54,800 nucleotides of DNA from Ruminococcus flavefaciens (GCF_900143025.1 NZ_FRCT01000020.1:1-54800), one strand, 5' to 3'. Numbered from the stretch's first letter, positions 38,826-47,868 are shown. Numbers and translations: made by a program. Notes: generated by a model not told the origin, from the letters alone.

Positions 38826-41066
38826 ATGAGCAGACGAATACTTATCGGCGTTGTCATAGCCGATTGTCATATAGCGTTCCAAAGCGAGATACTGCGCGGT
38901 ATCATAACTCAGTCATTCAAAAGCAACTGTGATGTGGCTGTTATCTCTCCGCTCCATAATTTTTCACTTTCCTCCGTACACAAGGACGCTGAAAAAACTA
39001 TCTTCGACCTGCTTATGTCGAAAAAAATAGACGGTATCATCTACGACAGAAATTCTCTGCAAAGCGAGGATATCTGCCGATATATAGATGATCTCTGCAA
39101 GCGTACAGAAAAGCCTGTAATGCTTCTTGATTACAACGATCACAAAAGCTTCGAGACTACCTCGGTCGATGACCGCGACGCTTTTGAAACTATAACAGAC
39201 CACCTTATAAATGTACACGGCTACAGGAAGATATACTGCCTTACAGGTCCGAAAAACACCTTCAGCGGCGAGGAAAGGCTTGCAGGCTATAAGACTTCAA
39301 TGAAACGCCACGGCATACACATTGAAAAAAGCTGGTGCGAATACGGCGACTTCTGGACAGAAGCTCCCAAAAGATACGCAAAACGCATATTCAGCGGCGA
39401 GCTTGAACGCCCCGAAGCAATAGTCTGCGGCAACGACGTTATGGCTATCACTCTTTCAAAGCTGTTCATCGACGCAGGTATAAGAGTCCCCGAGGATATC
39501 GCCATAACAGGCTATGATGCGTCTATAGAGGGATATCAGGCAAGTCCTTCCATTACAAGCTACAGCCGCCCAAACTTCCAGCTTGGAGCTGAGGCTGTGC
39601 GCAGACTTTACCGTATAATCACAGGAAAGATATGCGGCAAAGTCCCAAATGAAAACGGCGAACTCCGTATCGGAGAAAGCTGCGGCTGTACCGAAAACCC
39701 GAGTCTCAGGCACAGCATACTGCGAAATATCAGCATAAACGCCCGTTTCGAGTCCGAACTGCTCTACGGCGATATGCTTTTCGATATCACAAATGCGGAT
39801 AATATCTCAACTTTTGCCGACAGGCTGGATAATTACACCTACTTCCTGCATAAAATGAGAAGGATGCGCATCTGCCTTACGCAGAGCTACGTTGACGCTA
39901 CCGTTGATAAAAATGCAGAGGAGCTTGGCTTCACTATCGGCGACAATATGAAGGTAGTCCTTGCGAAATCCGCAATATGGCGCGAGGCTGAGACCAATCT
40001 CATATTCAGCTCGTCGGAGATACTCCCCGACTATAACGAAGACAGAAGCTATCCGTCGGCGTTTTTCATCTCGCCCCTGCATTATAATAACAACTTCTTC
40101 GGGTACTGCGCAGTTTCCTACGGAAAAGAGGCTCGTTCCTTCAGCTCGCTGTATATGAAGTGGATAAACTATGTCAATGTAGCCCTTGAACAGGTGCGTA
40201 TCAAGGCTATTATGAACCGCACTATCCTCAATACCAGCAAGGCTCTGCTTTATGACCACCTTACAGGACTGCTCAACAGAAGCGGAATAGAACAGGAATT
40301 CGGCAAGAAGTTCCCCTCGGGAACAGAGAGCAGCTTAGTGGAATGTATAATTTTCGAGCTCCACGGACTGAAAAAAGCCTATTACCAGAGCGGCGAGGAG
40401 AAATCCAACAGCATAATGGCGGCTTTCGCAAAAAAGCTCCGCTCCTGTATACACAGCAAGGAGCTATGCGGCGCATGGGCTTCTCAGACTCTTTGTGTGA
40501 TAAGTCCCGACAGCGGACGCGCTGAGGCTATATATCACGAGCTCTGCGGCAAAATAAAGGAAACTCAGTTCAGCACAGGCGAGGAAAACTGCAATATCGA
40601 CTTCTCCGTAGGCGTGTGCGGATTTGAGCTCGCCGACGGCTCTGACCTTTCGGACGCAATGTACAAGGCTACCATGAACAGGGTATTCTCCTACACCATA
40701 TCCGAGCCCACTTCAAATCCGCAGTTTGAAAAGCTTTGTCTCCTGCGCAACAGGATAATGAAAAATCCCGAGCTGCCCTGGAATATCAGCGAGATAGCCG
40801 AAAGCCTGTATCTCAGCAAAAGCTATCTGCAAAAGATCTACAAATCCTATTTCGGAAAGAGCATAATCGAGGAAATGATACAATTCCGCATAGACAGTGC
40901 AAAAACTCTGCTGTCTCAGACGGATATGACCGTTACGGAAATATCCCGCGAGTGCGGCTATTCATCGTATAATTACTTTGTACGGCAGTTCAGAATGTGC
41001 GAGGGTCACTCGCCTTCGGAATACCGCGAAGAACAAAAAAGAAAGGCTGAGGAAAATGAAAGCTGA
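38826..41066 (+). CDS. Fused LacI-type sensor / degenerate GGDEF / AraC regulator
   Basis: A 746-residue cytoplasmic regulator. Residues 1-290 form a periplasmic-binding-protein-like sugar-sensor domain as in LacI/GalR proteins (GVVIADCHIAFQSEILRGI, DDRDAFETITDHLINVHGYRKI, AIVCGNDVMAITLSKL, EDIAITGYDASIEG), but without a LacI helix-turn-helix. About 300-470 is GAF-like. About 480-640 resembles GGDEF (opening LLYDHLTGLLNRSGIEQEF), but the GGDEF signature is replaced by CGAWASQT, so it should be inactive. The C-terminus is an AraC domain (ISEIAESLYLSKSYLQKIYK, MTVTEISRECGYSSYNYFV). CGGAGGG stands before ATG 38826. A carbohydrate ligand is likely by family; the targets are unknown. Confidence 0.88.
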   Translation: MSRRILIGVVIADCHIAFQSEILRGIITQSFKSNCDVAVISPLHNFSLSSVHKDAEKTIFDLLMSKKIDGIIYDRNSLQSEDICRYIDDLCKRTEKPVMLLDYNDHKSFETTSVDDRDAFETITDHLINVHGYRKIYCLTGPKNTFSGEERLAGYKTSMKRHGIHIEKSWCEYGDFWTEAPKRYAKRIFSGELERPEAIVCGNDVMAITLSKLFIDAGIRVPEDIAITGYDASIEGYQASPSITSYSRPNFQLGAEAVRRLYRIITGKICGKVPNENGELRIGESCGCTENPSLRHSILRNISINARFESELLYGDMLFDITNADNISTFADRLDNYTYFLHKMRRMRICLTQSYVDATVDKNAEELGFTIGDNMKVVLAKSAIWREAETNLIFSSSEILPDYNEDRSYPSAFFISPLHYNNNFFGYCAVSYGKEARSFSSLYMKWINYVNVALEQVRIKAIMNRTILNTSKALLYDHLTGLLNRSGIEQEFGKKFPSGTESSLVECIIFELHGLKKAYYQSGEEKSNSIMAAFAKKLRSCIHSKELCGAWASQTLCVISPDSGRAEAIYHELCGKIKETQFSTGEENCNIDFSVGVCGFELADGSDLSDAMYKATMNRVFSYTISEPTSNPQFEKLCLLRNRIMKNPELPWNISEIAESLYLSKSYLQKIYKSYFGKSIIEEMIQFRIDSAKTLLSQTDMTVTEISRECGYSSYNYFVRQFRMCEGHSPSEYREEQKRKAEENES

Positions 41067-41403
41067 AGTCATACTAATGAAATGCCCCGAAGCTCGCCGT
41101 ATCTACGGCGTAAGAGTTGAGGAATGGGAAGGCGACTGGTTCAGAACATGGGCTTTCCCTATCGACGAAAAAAGAGCTGCTCACGAGGGCTTTGACAAGG
41201 TAAAAATAAAGGGCAATCTCTCCCCCGCCGACGAATTCAACGGCTGTCCATACTGCAAGAGCATAAAGTTTGTACAGTGCGACAGATGCGGCAAGCTCAG
41301 CTGCTGGAACAACGAAGAGCGCATAACCTGCGGCTGGTGCGGACGCTCGGGAAATGTAGTTGCTACCGAGGATCAGATAAACGTAAAGGGCGGCGGATAT
41401 TGA
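41056..41403 (+). CDS. Zinc-ribbon protein (TerY-C-like)
   Basis: A 115-residue protein from ATG 41056 (GAGG close upstream), overlapping the regulator's last 11 bases. Residues 1-60 are an unassigned domain with aromatic residues (VEEWEGDWFRTWAFPIDEKR). The C-terminal half has four Cys pairs (CPYCKS, CDRCGKLSC, CGWCGRSG) in a double zinc-ribbon pattern like the metal-binding domain called TerY-C. That domain often accompanies VWA/tellurite-type gene sets, which are not seen next door. It is probably co-expressed with the regulator. Confidence 0.75.
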   Translation: MKAEVILMKCPEARRIYGVRVEEWEGDWFRTWAFPIDEKRAAHEGFDKVKIKGNLSPADEFNGCPYCKSIKFVQCDRCGKLSCWNNEERITCGWCGRSGNVVATEDQINVKGGGY

Positions 41404-41780
41404 GCCGCTGTTCAGCCGTTAGCCTTTAGCCGTTATGAAGCGGCTTTGCCGCTCAGCAGGGCGCACAGTGTGCGCCCGTCACTTGCTTATGGAACACCGA
41501 GGGCGTTGCTCCCTACGGACTATGGGCTAACAGCTATGGGCTTGCGGGCTGCCAAAGGCAGCCCCTACATGGATAATGCGTTATCTGCGTGTTCGGCAGA
41601 ACTGACGGGATGCCGAGGGCGGCGTCCCCTACACATTCAGATTTGTCCGCGAATCGGACACAATAATTCCGAATTCCGCATTCCTAATTACGAATTAAAA
41701 AGGGCGGATAATATCCGCCCCTACAGGCTAAGGGCTAACGGCTGGCGGACGCGCAATGCGCGTCCTTACACTATTCACTA
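41404..41780. repeat. Dense cluster of dispersed palindromes
   Basis: Contains at least six units: GTTAGCC/TTTAGCCGTTA; AGGGCGCACAGTGTGCGCCC (41459-41478); GGGCTGCCAAAGGCAGCCCC (about 41547-41566); GGGATGCCGAGGGCGGCGTC then CCC (about 41608-41632); an AATTCCGAATTCCG run (about 41666-41698); GGGCGGATAATATCCGCCCC (41702-41721); GGACGCGCAATGCGCGTCC (41747-41765). Several end in CCCCTAC. No gene is seen. Confidence 0.8.
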
Positions 41781-41797
41781 AACTGGGGGAATAATTA

Positions 41798-42904
41798 TTG
41801 GAAAGAGATAAAGTTATTGTCAGAACAAGTATCATCGGTATATTTGCCAATGTGTTCCTTGCATCATTCAAAGCTATAGTAGGAGTGCTGAGCTCTTCGA
41901 TCGCTATAGTCCTTGATGCTGTAAACAACCTGAGCGACGTAATGTCCTCGTTAATAACTATCATAGGTACTAAACTTGCAAAAAAACGTCCCGATAAGAA
42001 CCACCCCTACGGCTACGGACGAATTGAAAATCTCAGCACGACTCTTATTGCGGTCATCGTATTGTATGCAGGCGTTACAGCTCTTGTAGAGTCCATAAAG
42101 AAGATCGTACATCCTGCTGTTCCCGATTATTCGGCGGCTGCACTTATAATCGTAGCCTCTGCGGTAGTTGTAAAGATACTTCTCGGCACATACGTGAAAA
42201 AAACGGGCATAAAGGTTAAATCCGACTCCCTTATAGCTTCGGGAAGCGACGCTCTGCTGGACTCTGTTATCTCTGCATCTACACTTCTTGCGGCGTTCAT
42301 CTATATACTTTTTGATATACGCACGGAAGCTTGGCTTGGTGCGGTAATTGCCCTTGTTATCATAAAATCAGGTCTGGGTATGCTTGGCGACAGCCTTTCA
42401 AATATCATCGGAAAGCGCATCAGCAGTGACCTTTCAAAGGAGATAAAGCAGACAGTCTGTTCATTCCCCGAGGTGCAGGGAGCATACGACCTTGTGCTCC
42501 ACAACTACGGTCCCGATTCTCTTATAGGCTCTGTGCATATAGAAGTCCCCGACACTCTCACCGTTGCGGAGCTCGACAAACTGGAGCACCGCATAACAGA
42601 AAAGGTACTGACAGAGCACAGGGTAATTCTCGCAGGCATAAGCGTTTACGCCGCCAATACCGAAAATGACAGGGCTGCGCAGATGTACTCTGAGATACGC
42701 AGGATAGTAATGTCCCACGAGTACCTGTTACAGATACACGGCTTTTACCTTGACGAGGAACACAAGACTATTCATTTCGATATCATCATCGACTTTGCAG
42801 CTCCCGATATCAATGAGATATATCAGCATATCCTCAACGAGATACAGGAGCTGTACCCCGATCACAACGTGAGCATAACCCTCGATACCGATGTCAGTGA
42901 TTGA
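41798..42904 (+). CDS. Cation diffusion facilitator (CDF) transporter
   Basis: A 368-residue metal/proton antiporter exporting divalent cations such as zinc, manganese or iron. It starts at TTG 41798 with GGGGGA about eight bases before. About six membrane helices cover residues 10-210. Metal-site features: DAVNNLSDVMSS (helix 2) and SDALLDSVIS (helix 5), with the family motif HPYGYGRIENLS between. The C-terminal cytoplasmic ferredoxin-like domain (about 215-300, YDLVLHNYGPDSLIGSVHIEVP) is present, plus an extra about 60-residue extension (EIRRIVMSHEYLLQIHGFYL ...). Metal specificity cannot be told reliably. Confidence 0.93.
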   Translation: MERDKVIVRTSIIGIFANVFLASFKAIVGVLSSSIAIVLDAVNNLSDVMSSLITIIGTKLAKKRPDKNHPYGYGRIENLSTTLIAVIVLYAGVTALVESIKKIVHPAVPDYSAAALIIVASAVVVKILLGTYVKKTGIKVKSDSLIASGSDALLDSVISASTLLAAFIYILFDIRTEAWLGAVIALVIIKSGLGMLGDSLSNIIGKRISSDLSKEIKQTVCSFPEVQGAYDLVLHNYGPDSLIGSVHIEVPDTLTVAELDKLEHRITEKVLTEHRVILAGISVYAANTENDRAAQMYSEIRRIVMSHEYLLQIHGFYLDEEHKTIHFDIIIDFAAPDINEIYQHILNEIQELYPDHNVSITLDTDVSD

Positions 42905-43163
42905 GTCGTTAGCTTGTAGGAGCGAACATCGTTCGCCCGAAATTAACGCTGAAACTAATGGGCGCCCAATGGCCGCTCCTACAGTGTGTCATTCACAGTT
43001 GCTTCGAGACTGGTGGGAGCCCGAGGGCGGGCTCCCCTACAGTATGTCATTCGTACATATATGGTCTCCCCTACATTTTAATCCATCGGCTAAGCCGATA
43101 CCATTAATTACGAATTCAGAATTTATAATTATGCATTAAAAAGGGCGCACTATGTGCGCCCTT
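42905..43163. repeat. Repeat cluster between CDF and GH9 genes
   Basis: Contains CGTTAGC, GTAGGAGCGAACATCGTTCG then CCC (42915-42940), GGGCGCCCAATGGCCGCTCC then TAC, GGGAGCCCGAGGGCGGGCTC then CCCTAC (43016-43041), an AATTACGAATTCAGAATTTA run (43107-43130) and GGGCGCACTATGTGCGCCC (43143-43161). The last stem, followed by TTAC, could also act as a terminator region for the convergent genes. Confidence 0.75.
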
Positions 43164-43165
43164 AC

Positions 43166-45517
43166 TTAGTTCTGTGAAATGAGGAGCTTTCTAAGCTCTA
43201 CCTCGTCATATACGTCTACATCTCCGTCACCGTTGAAGTCGAACTGAACGGCAGCCTCCTCACTGCTGAAGGCTTCAAGTCCGAGCAGCATTCTGCGGAG
43301 CCTTACAAGCTGAGCTACCTTATACACCTTTGCAGGCTTTGTTCCGTCAGGCTCTGTACCGCCTATAAGCTTTCCGTCAGCATATACGCAAACGTTCTCA
43401 CAGCGTTTTGCGAACTCCACGCCGCTTACGATATTATCGTAGTCCTCGCCCTCCTCGGTAAGGTCTATCATGCCCTTCTTGCTCCAGTCGTTGGAGGAGT
43501 CCCACTTCTCACCGAAATAGTTTCCGATAATAAGCTGATACTTCTTGTTGGAGTTGGCAATAGCATAATCAGGCCACGATATTTCGATATAGTAGATATC
43601 GTCCTTGTACTGCTTCGGCTGTGAAAGCACCGCAGCCTTGCCTGTGACCTCGGTCTCTACCTGGTCGTAGGTCTTTTGCAGCACGAAGCTTCCCGGGATA
43701 GTCTTGTTCTCGAATTCCTCTATGCTGAAATAGTAACGGATAGAGATATCGTCATGGGGCTCAAGGGAGTCCGTATTTACGAAGAATGTTAGCTTTGTAA
43801 CGCCTGCGCCTGTCTTTTCGGGAGCGTCCGAGCAATAGCCTGCTGCCCAGAAATCATCGCCCGAAAACAGCTGCGTATCGTCTGTCTTTTCGGCAGGAGG
43901 GAAATTCTCCTCGGGCTTCATGTTCTTGTCGCCCTTGTAGAGGTAAAGTCCTGCCGCAGCACCTACGATAGCCGCATTATAGTCGATAGTTACCTCGTTA
44001 TATACCCAGTCCTTAGTGACATCATTATGCTCATCGTTTTCATCGGGACCACCTGCAAGAGCACCGTAAAGGACGTGCTTGTGCTCGGCAGGGTCATCAG
44101 CCATTGTAAGTCCCGAAGCCGCACGGTGATGCGGGAATTTTACGGAATTCTCGCCGTAGCCTACTACATAGCTTCTGCCGAGAGGGTTATCGCCGATAAT
44201 GTATTCCATTTGTCCGAGCGCCCACTGTGAGAAGGTATAATCGGGATTTTTCGTATTATACTTGTCCTTGCCCTTGTTGTACTTGTCGTACACCAGAGCT
44301 GTGAACTGCACTGCTGTATTGTATCTTGCGCTGCCCCATGTATCAAGGTGGAAGTAGCCCGCAGGAGTCAGTTTCTTGGTCATTACCGTATTTATAGCCT
44401 TTGCTTCCATTTCCCAGAAGTCAAGGACTTCATACTGTCCCCTGCCGATAGCAACACGGGTCTCCTCACATACCTCGGGATAGATGTCCTGTATGCGTCC
44501 GAAGATAAGTCCTACGCCGTTCCACATATCGTTCCAGCAGAGAACATATCCGGGAGGTGCATAGTAGTCTATGTACTTCTCGCAGGCTTCAAGGTAGTCA
44601 TGGTCACGGGTTATGAGATAGAGCCAGCCTGCCGCAAAGCAGAAGTCGTCCTCCCACTTGCTTGAAGTATAGAAGCTTGCAGGACCGTCCTTGCCCTGTC
44701 CCACATTTTTCTCGTTCTTGTTGGCAAAGTCGAACAGTGCCTTTGCATAGTCAAGGCATTTCTCAGCATATTCGGGGTCGGTGTCCTTGAAGTTGTAGTA
44801 GTTTATTGCAAGAGCAGCCGCACTTTCCGAAACGTCGTCAGTTGTGGGGAGCTCTGATGTGGCAAAGAAAGCAGGTCTGCCCATAGCGTCTATCTCAGGG
44901 GACTGCCAATAGCTATGGTCGACAGCTCCGTCGCCTACCTGATAGCAGAAGGCAATAACATCGCCGTTCTTGTCACGGAAGGTACTGCGCATGAAGTAGT
45001 CACAGAAATAGCGGCATATTGTCTCTGCGTGCTCTGCCTGTCCTGTTTCTTCGTAAGCTTCACGGAACTCATAATAGCCCCATGATACCACAGAAGCCGC
45101 ATAAGCCTCGGGAAGTCCGAATTTTACATGGTCGCCTGCATCGTGGAAGCCGCCTGATACGTCGATAAATCCGTCACCGTCTGGGTCGAGGATATCCTTG
45201 TACTTCTCCATGAAGGACGCAGACATATTAGTTCCCGTATGGTCGTCGTCAATGGGGTGCATAGGTACTTTCGAGTCGTAAACATGACAGTCTCCGCGCC
45301 ATGAAAGGCGGTTGTTCTCGGAAACTCCCGTACCGCACATATTAGCGTCATAGAAATAAAGCGTGTACTGCAAAAGCTTTGCCCAGTTGTTTTCGGTCTC
45401 TGCATAGTCCACAACATCGGGAGTTGTCGCCGCTACAGCTCTGCCGCCTGCTCCCGAAGCCGTCAGTGCCATAACAGCCGCAGATGCAAGAGCAGATACC
45501 CTTTTCATTATCTTCAT
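43166..45517 (-). CDS. GH9 endoglucanase with CBM3-like region and dockerin
   Basis: A 783-residue secreted cellulase. The signal peptide is about 1-29. The GH9 (alpha/alpha)6 barrel (about 35-520) has DVSGGFHDAGDHVKFGLP (catalytic-base region DAGD), the His-bearing KFPHHRAASG, and the general-acid region YNEVTIDYNAAIVGA. A beta-rich module of about 150 residues follows (SIRYYFSIEEFENKTIPG ... NKKYQLIIGNYFGEKW), resembling the CBM3c partner of processive GH9 enzymes. The C-terminal dockerin-like pair is lopsided: the second loop FNGDGDVDVYDE is intact, while the first keeps its helix (VAQLVRLRRMLLG) but has lost the calcium loop. AAAGGA precedes ATG 45517; 7-bp repeats lie in the leader. Confidence 0.93.
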   Translation of the reverse strand: MKIMKRVSALASAAVMALTASGAGGRAVAATTPDVVDYAETENNWAKLLQYTLYFYDANMCGTGVSENNRLSWRGDCHVYDSKVPMHPIDDDHTGTNMSASFMEKYKDILDPDGDGFIDVSGGFHDAGDHVKFGLPEAYAASVVSWGYYEFREAYEETGQAEHAETICRYFCDYFMRSTFRDKNGDVIAFCYQVGDGAVDHSYWQSPEIDAMGRPAFFATSELPTTDDVSESAAALAINYYNFKDTDPEYAEKCLDYAKALFDFANKNEKNVGQGKDGPASFYTSSKWEDDFCFAAGWLYLITRDHDYLEACEKYIDYYAPPGYVLCWNDMWNGVGLIFGRIQDIYPEVCEETRVAIGRGQYEVLDFWEMEAKAINTVMTKKLTPAGYFHLDTWGSARYNTAVQFTALVYDKYNKGKDKYNTKNPDYTFSQWALGQMEYIIGDNPLGRSYVVGYGENSVKFPHHRAASGLTMADDPAEHKHVLYGALAGGPDENDEHNDVTKDWVYNEVTIDYNAAIVGAAAGLYLYKGDKNMKPEENFPPAEKTDDTQLFSGDDFWAAGYCSDAPEKTGAGVTKLTFFVNTDSLEPHDDISIRYYFSIEEFENKTIPGSFVLQKTYDQVETEVTGKAAVLSQPKQYKDDIYYIEISWPDYAIANSNKKYQLIIGNYFGEKWDSSNDWSKKGMIDLTEEGEDYDNIVSGVEFAKRCENVCVYADGKLIGGTEPDGTKPAKVYKVAQLVRLRRMLLGLEAFSSEEAAVQFDFNGDGDVDVYDEVELRKLLISQN

Positions 45518-45535
45518 AAGCTCATTCCTTTCTAT

Positions 45536-45601
45536 GGTTTAGCCGTTAATCCTTAGCCGTTAGCTCTAAGTTCTTAGCTCTTAGCTCTTAGCTCTTAGCT
45601 C
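45536..45601. repeat. 7-bp tandem repeats (TTAGCTC) in the GH9 leader
   Basis: Four perfect TTAGCTC units at 45574-45601, preceded by degenerate relatives (TTAGCCG, TTAATCC, TTAGCTCTAAG). They lie between the GH9 promoter and its ribosome site. Confidence 0.85.
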
Positions 45602-45611
45602 TTATAAAGAT

Positions 45612-45640
45612 ATTTTATCTCATATCGCTCCCAATGTCAA
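45612..45640 (-). promoter_or_regulatory. Promoter of GH9-dockerin gene
   Basis: On the minus strand TTGACA (45640-45635), 17 bp, TAAAAT (45617-45612). Confidence 0.75.
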
Positions 45641-45690
45641 CGCATAACTTGCGAATTTTCCTCACTATTACAATAGTATGATGCTCAGCC

Positions 45691-45719
45691 TTGACACATC
45701 CGCGGTTATGGTTTATAAT
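45691..45719 (+). promoter_or_regulatory. Promoter of the sugar-transferase gene
   Basis: TTGACA (45691-45696), 17 bp, TATAAT (45714-45719), a perfect consensus about 52 bases before the GTG start. Confidence 0.85.
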
Positions 45720-45770
45720 TATTATAACAAATGTCCTGTTCATGGACATAAAAAATCACGGAGGTGCTTC

Positions 45771-47231
45771 GTGGGTAATAAAGGTCTAAAGGAAGGGCTG
45801 AAGCACGGCGATTTCATCATTCTTGATATGATATGCCTGCAATTCTGCTTTACTATAAGCTACTGGATGCATATCAACTTTGCTAACCCGTACCGTACCG
45901 ATGACTACCAGTATCAGGCTGTTATCCTTACAACGTGCCAGCTCCTTGTTATAGTTTTTTCAAACAATTACAGAGGCATACTCAGGCGAGGGCAGCTTGA
46001 AGAGCTGTTCTCCATTGTAAAATACATATCGGGGATAATCCTTATCTCACTGGTATACCTCTTTGCTGTAAAACACTCCATTACCGCTTCACGACTCCAG
46101 TTCGGTCTTACCTCAGTGACCTTTACTTTAGTTGATTATCTCGTCAGACAGCTCAACAAGGTCAGGGTATTCAATTCCAGCAAATATAAGGAAAACCGCA
46201 GGTCGATAGTCCTCATAACGTCGGGAAGCATAGCAAAAAAGACGCTCTCTGCTCTTATAAGCGAGCAGGAGCACCGCAACTACTTCATTTCGGGAGTAGT
46301 CGTCACTGACAAAGAATGTTCTGACGGCGAAAAAGAAAACGATGTCCCATTTTACTCCCTCAATGACGATACTATCGCAAAGCTTACTCACGGGTGGGTG
46401 GACGAAGTATTCCTGCTCCAAACGGAAAATATGGAGCTCCCCTCAAAGCTTATGGAAAGCCTTTTCCGTATGGGTATAACAGTCAATTACTCAATAACCT
46501 CTATATCCGACGGCAGGTGGCCTATAACGGAAATGAAGAACTTAGGTCCGTACAGAGTGCTTTCAAGCAGTGTATCCCCTGCCTCCGCAGGTGAAATGGC
46601 TCTGAAGCGTCTTGCGGATATCATCGGCGGTCTCGTAGGCTGTATCATTACAATGATAGTCTTTGTATTCCTTGCTCCTATAATTTATATCAAGTCTCCT
46701 GGTCCTATTTTCTTCTCGCAGAACAGAGTAGGTCAGAATGGAAAACCTTTCCGTATGTATAAGTTCAGAAGTATGTACATGGACGCGGAAAAGCGCAAAC
46801 AGGAGCTTATGGCTAAAAACAAGATAGGCAGCGATATGATGTTCAAAATGGACGATGACCCCCGTATTATCGGCAGTGAAAAAAAGGATAAGCACGGCAG
46901 ACCAAAGGGTATCGGAAACTTTATCCGCAAATACTCAATTGATGAGCTGCCTCAGTTCTATAACATACTCAAGGGCAATATGAGCCTTGTGGGTACTCGT
47001 CCCCCTACTATGGACGAATGGGAAAAGTATGATTTAGGTCACAGGATAAGAATGAGCATTAAGCCCGGACTTACGGGACTATGGCAGGTCAGCGGCAGAA
47101 GCGGCATAACCGACTTTGAAGAGGTTGTACGCCTTGACCGCGAATATATCGAAAACTGGAATCTGCTCCTCGATATAAAGATAATACTGAAAACTATAGT
47201 CGTAGTGTTCAAGGGCAGCGGTGCTTCTTAA
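45771..47231 (+). CDS. Polyprenyl-phosphate sugar-1-phosphate transferase (exopolysaccharide initiation)
   Basis: A 486-residue integral membrane enzyme that loads the first sugar phosphate onto undecaprenyl phosphate. The start is GTG 45771, six bases after GGAGG; upstream in-frame codons lie inside the promoter. Four N-terminal membrane helices (about 15-130) and a soluble CoA-binding-like domain (about 140-255) precede the fifth helix and the bacterial sugar-transferase domain (about 275-486). That domain shows KRLADIIGGLVG, FFSQNRVGQNGKPFRMYKFR, IRKYSIDELPQFYNILKGN, SLVGTRPP and PGLTGLWQVSGRS. The long form resembles WbaP/CpsE-type enzymes. The sugar is unknown. No other capsule genes are adjacent, but deoxyhexose genes lie at 50-52 kb. 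Confidence 0.93.
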   Translation: MGNKGLKEGLKHGDFIILDMICLQFCFTISYWMHINFANPYRTDDYQYQAVILTTCQLLVIVFSNNYRGILRRGQLEELFSIVKYISGIILISLVYLFAVKHSITASRLQFGLTSVTFTLVDYLVRQLNKVRVFNSSKYKENRRSIVLITSGSIAKKTLSALISEQEHRNYFISGVVVTDKECSDGEKENDVPFYSLNDDTIAKLTHGWVDEVFLLQTENMELPSKLMESLFRMGITVNYSITSISDGRWPITEMKNLGPYRVLSSSVSPASAGEMALKRLADIIGGLVGCIITMIVFVFLAPIIYIKSPGPIFFSQNRVGQNGKPFRMYKFRSMYMDAEKRKQELMAKNKIGSDMMFKMDDDPRIIGSEKKDKHGRPKGIGNFIRKYSIDELPQFYNILKGNMSLVGTRPPTMDEWEKYDLGHRIRMSIKPGLTGLWQVSGRSGITDFEEVVRLDREYIENWNLLLDIKIILKTIVVVFKGSGAS

Positions 47232-47339
47232 TCTAATCATCATAAAAAAGCCCGAAACGGTATATTCTGCTTTCGTTTCTTGACTATTGACTTGATTTAT
47301 AATATTATACTTTAAAAACTAAAAAACAGGAGATTATCT

Positions 47340-47612
47340 ATGGACTATGATATAATAATAGCTGTATTATTAATAATTATTTCAGTCTATTTTTTGGTTA
47401 AGCGTATAATAAATGATTATAAAAAATCGCAAAATAAGAGAAAAAGGTTTTTTTATTATAAAGAAGAAGGTCATTTGGCGAGAATGTATGAAAACAGAGT
47501 AGTTTATGGAGGTTTGACAACCTTAATTGTAGGTTGCATAATATATATTTATTATAGATTAAGCGGAAAACTAGAAAATATTTTTCCTTACATGATTAAA
47601 TATTATTTTTAA
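47340..47612 (+). CDS. Small two-helix membrane protein
   Basis: A 90-residue protein of unknown function. Helix 1 is DIIIAVLLIIISVYFLVK (about 3-20); a very basic stretch (RKRFFYYKEEGHLARMYENR) follows; helix 2 is VVYGGLTTLIVGCIIYIYY (about 54-72). AGGAG lies nine bases before ATG 47340. It is much more AT-rich than the sugar-transferase gene. No family is recognised. Confidence 0.6.
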   Translation: MDYDIIIAVLLIIISVYFLVKRIINDYKKSQNKRKRFFYYKEEGHLARMYENRVVYGGLTTLIVGCIIYIYYRLSGKLENIFPYMIKYYF

Positions 47613-47793
47613 TGAATATCAAAGAGTAATGGTGTATGATGCCATATGTAATAAATCCATTACACTTTATATATCACGCCATTGAAACAGAAAGTTTTAC
47701 CGTGGTCTATAAATATATAAAACACAACATCAATTTGTTCTTCTATGCAAAAAAGAGCTTGCTATAAGAAAGATACTCATATAGAAGTTTTAA
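47613..47793. other. AT-rich intergenic region
   Basis: No frame with a ribosome site and no conserved motif seen. It ends at the terminator beginning at 47794. Confidence 0.45.
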
Positions 47794-47838
47794 GCCATAG
47801 TATTTCTGATTTACAGTCAGTAGTACTATGGCGTTTTT
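47794..47838 (+). terminator. Terminator upstream of the alpha/beta hydrolase gene
   Basis: GCCATAGTA pairs with TACTATGGC, with an inner CTGA/TCAG pair, followed by GTTTTTAT. Confidence 0.75.
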
Positions 47839-47839
47839 A

Positions 47840-47868
47840 TTGACAATGCAGCAATTCTATGCTATAAT
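47840..47868 (+). promoter_or_regulatory. Promoter of the alpha/beta hydrolase gene
   Basis: TTGACA (47840-47845), 17 bp, TATAAT (47863-47868), perfect consensus directly after the terminator. Confidence 0.85.
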
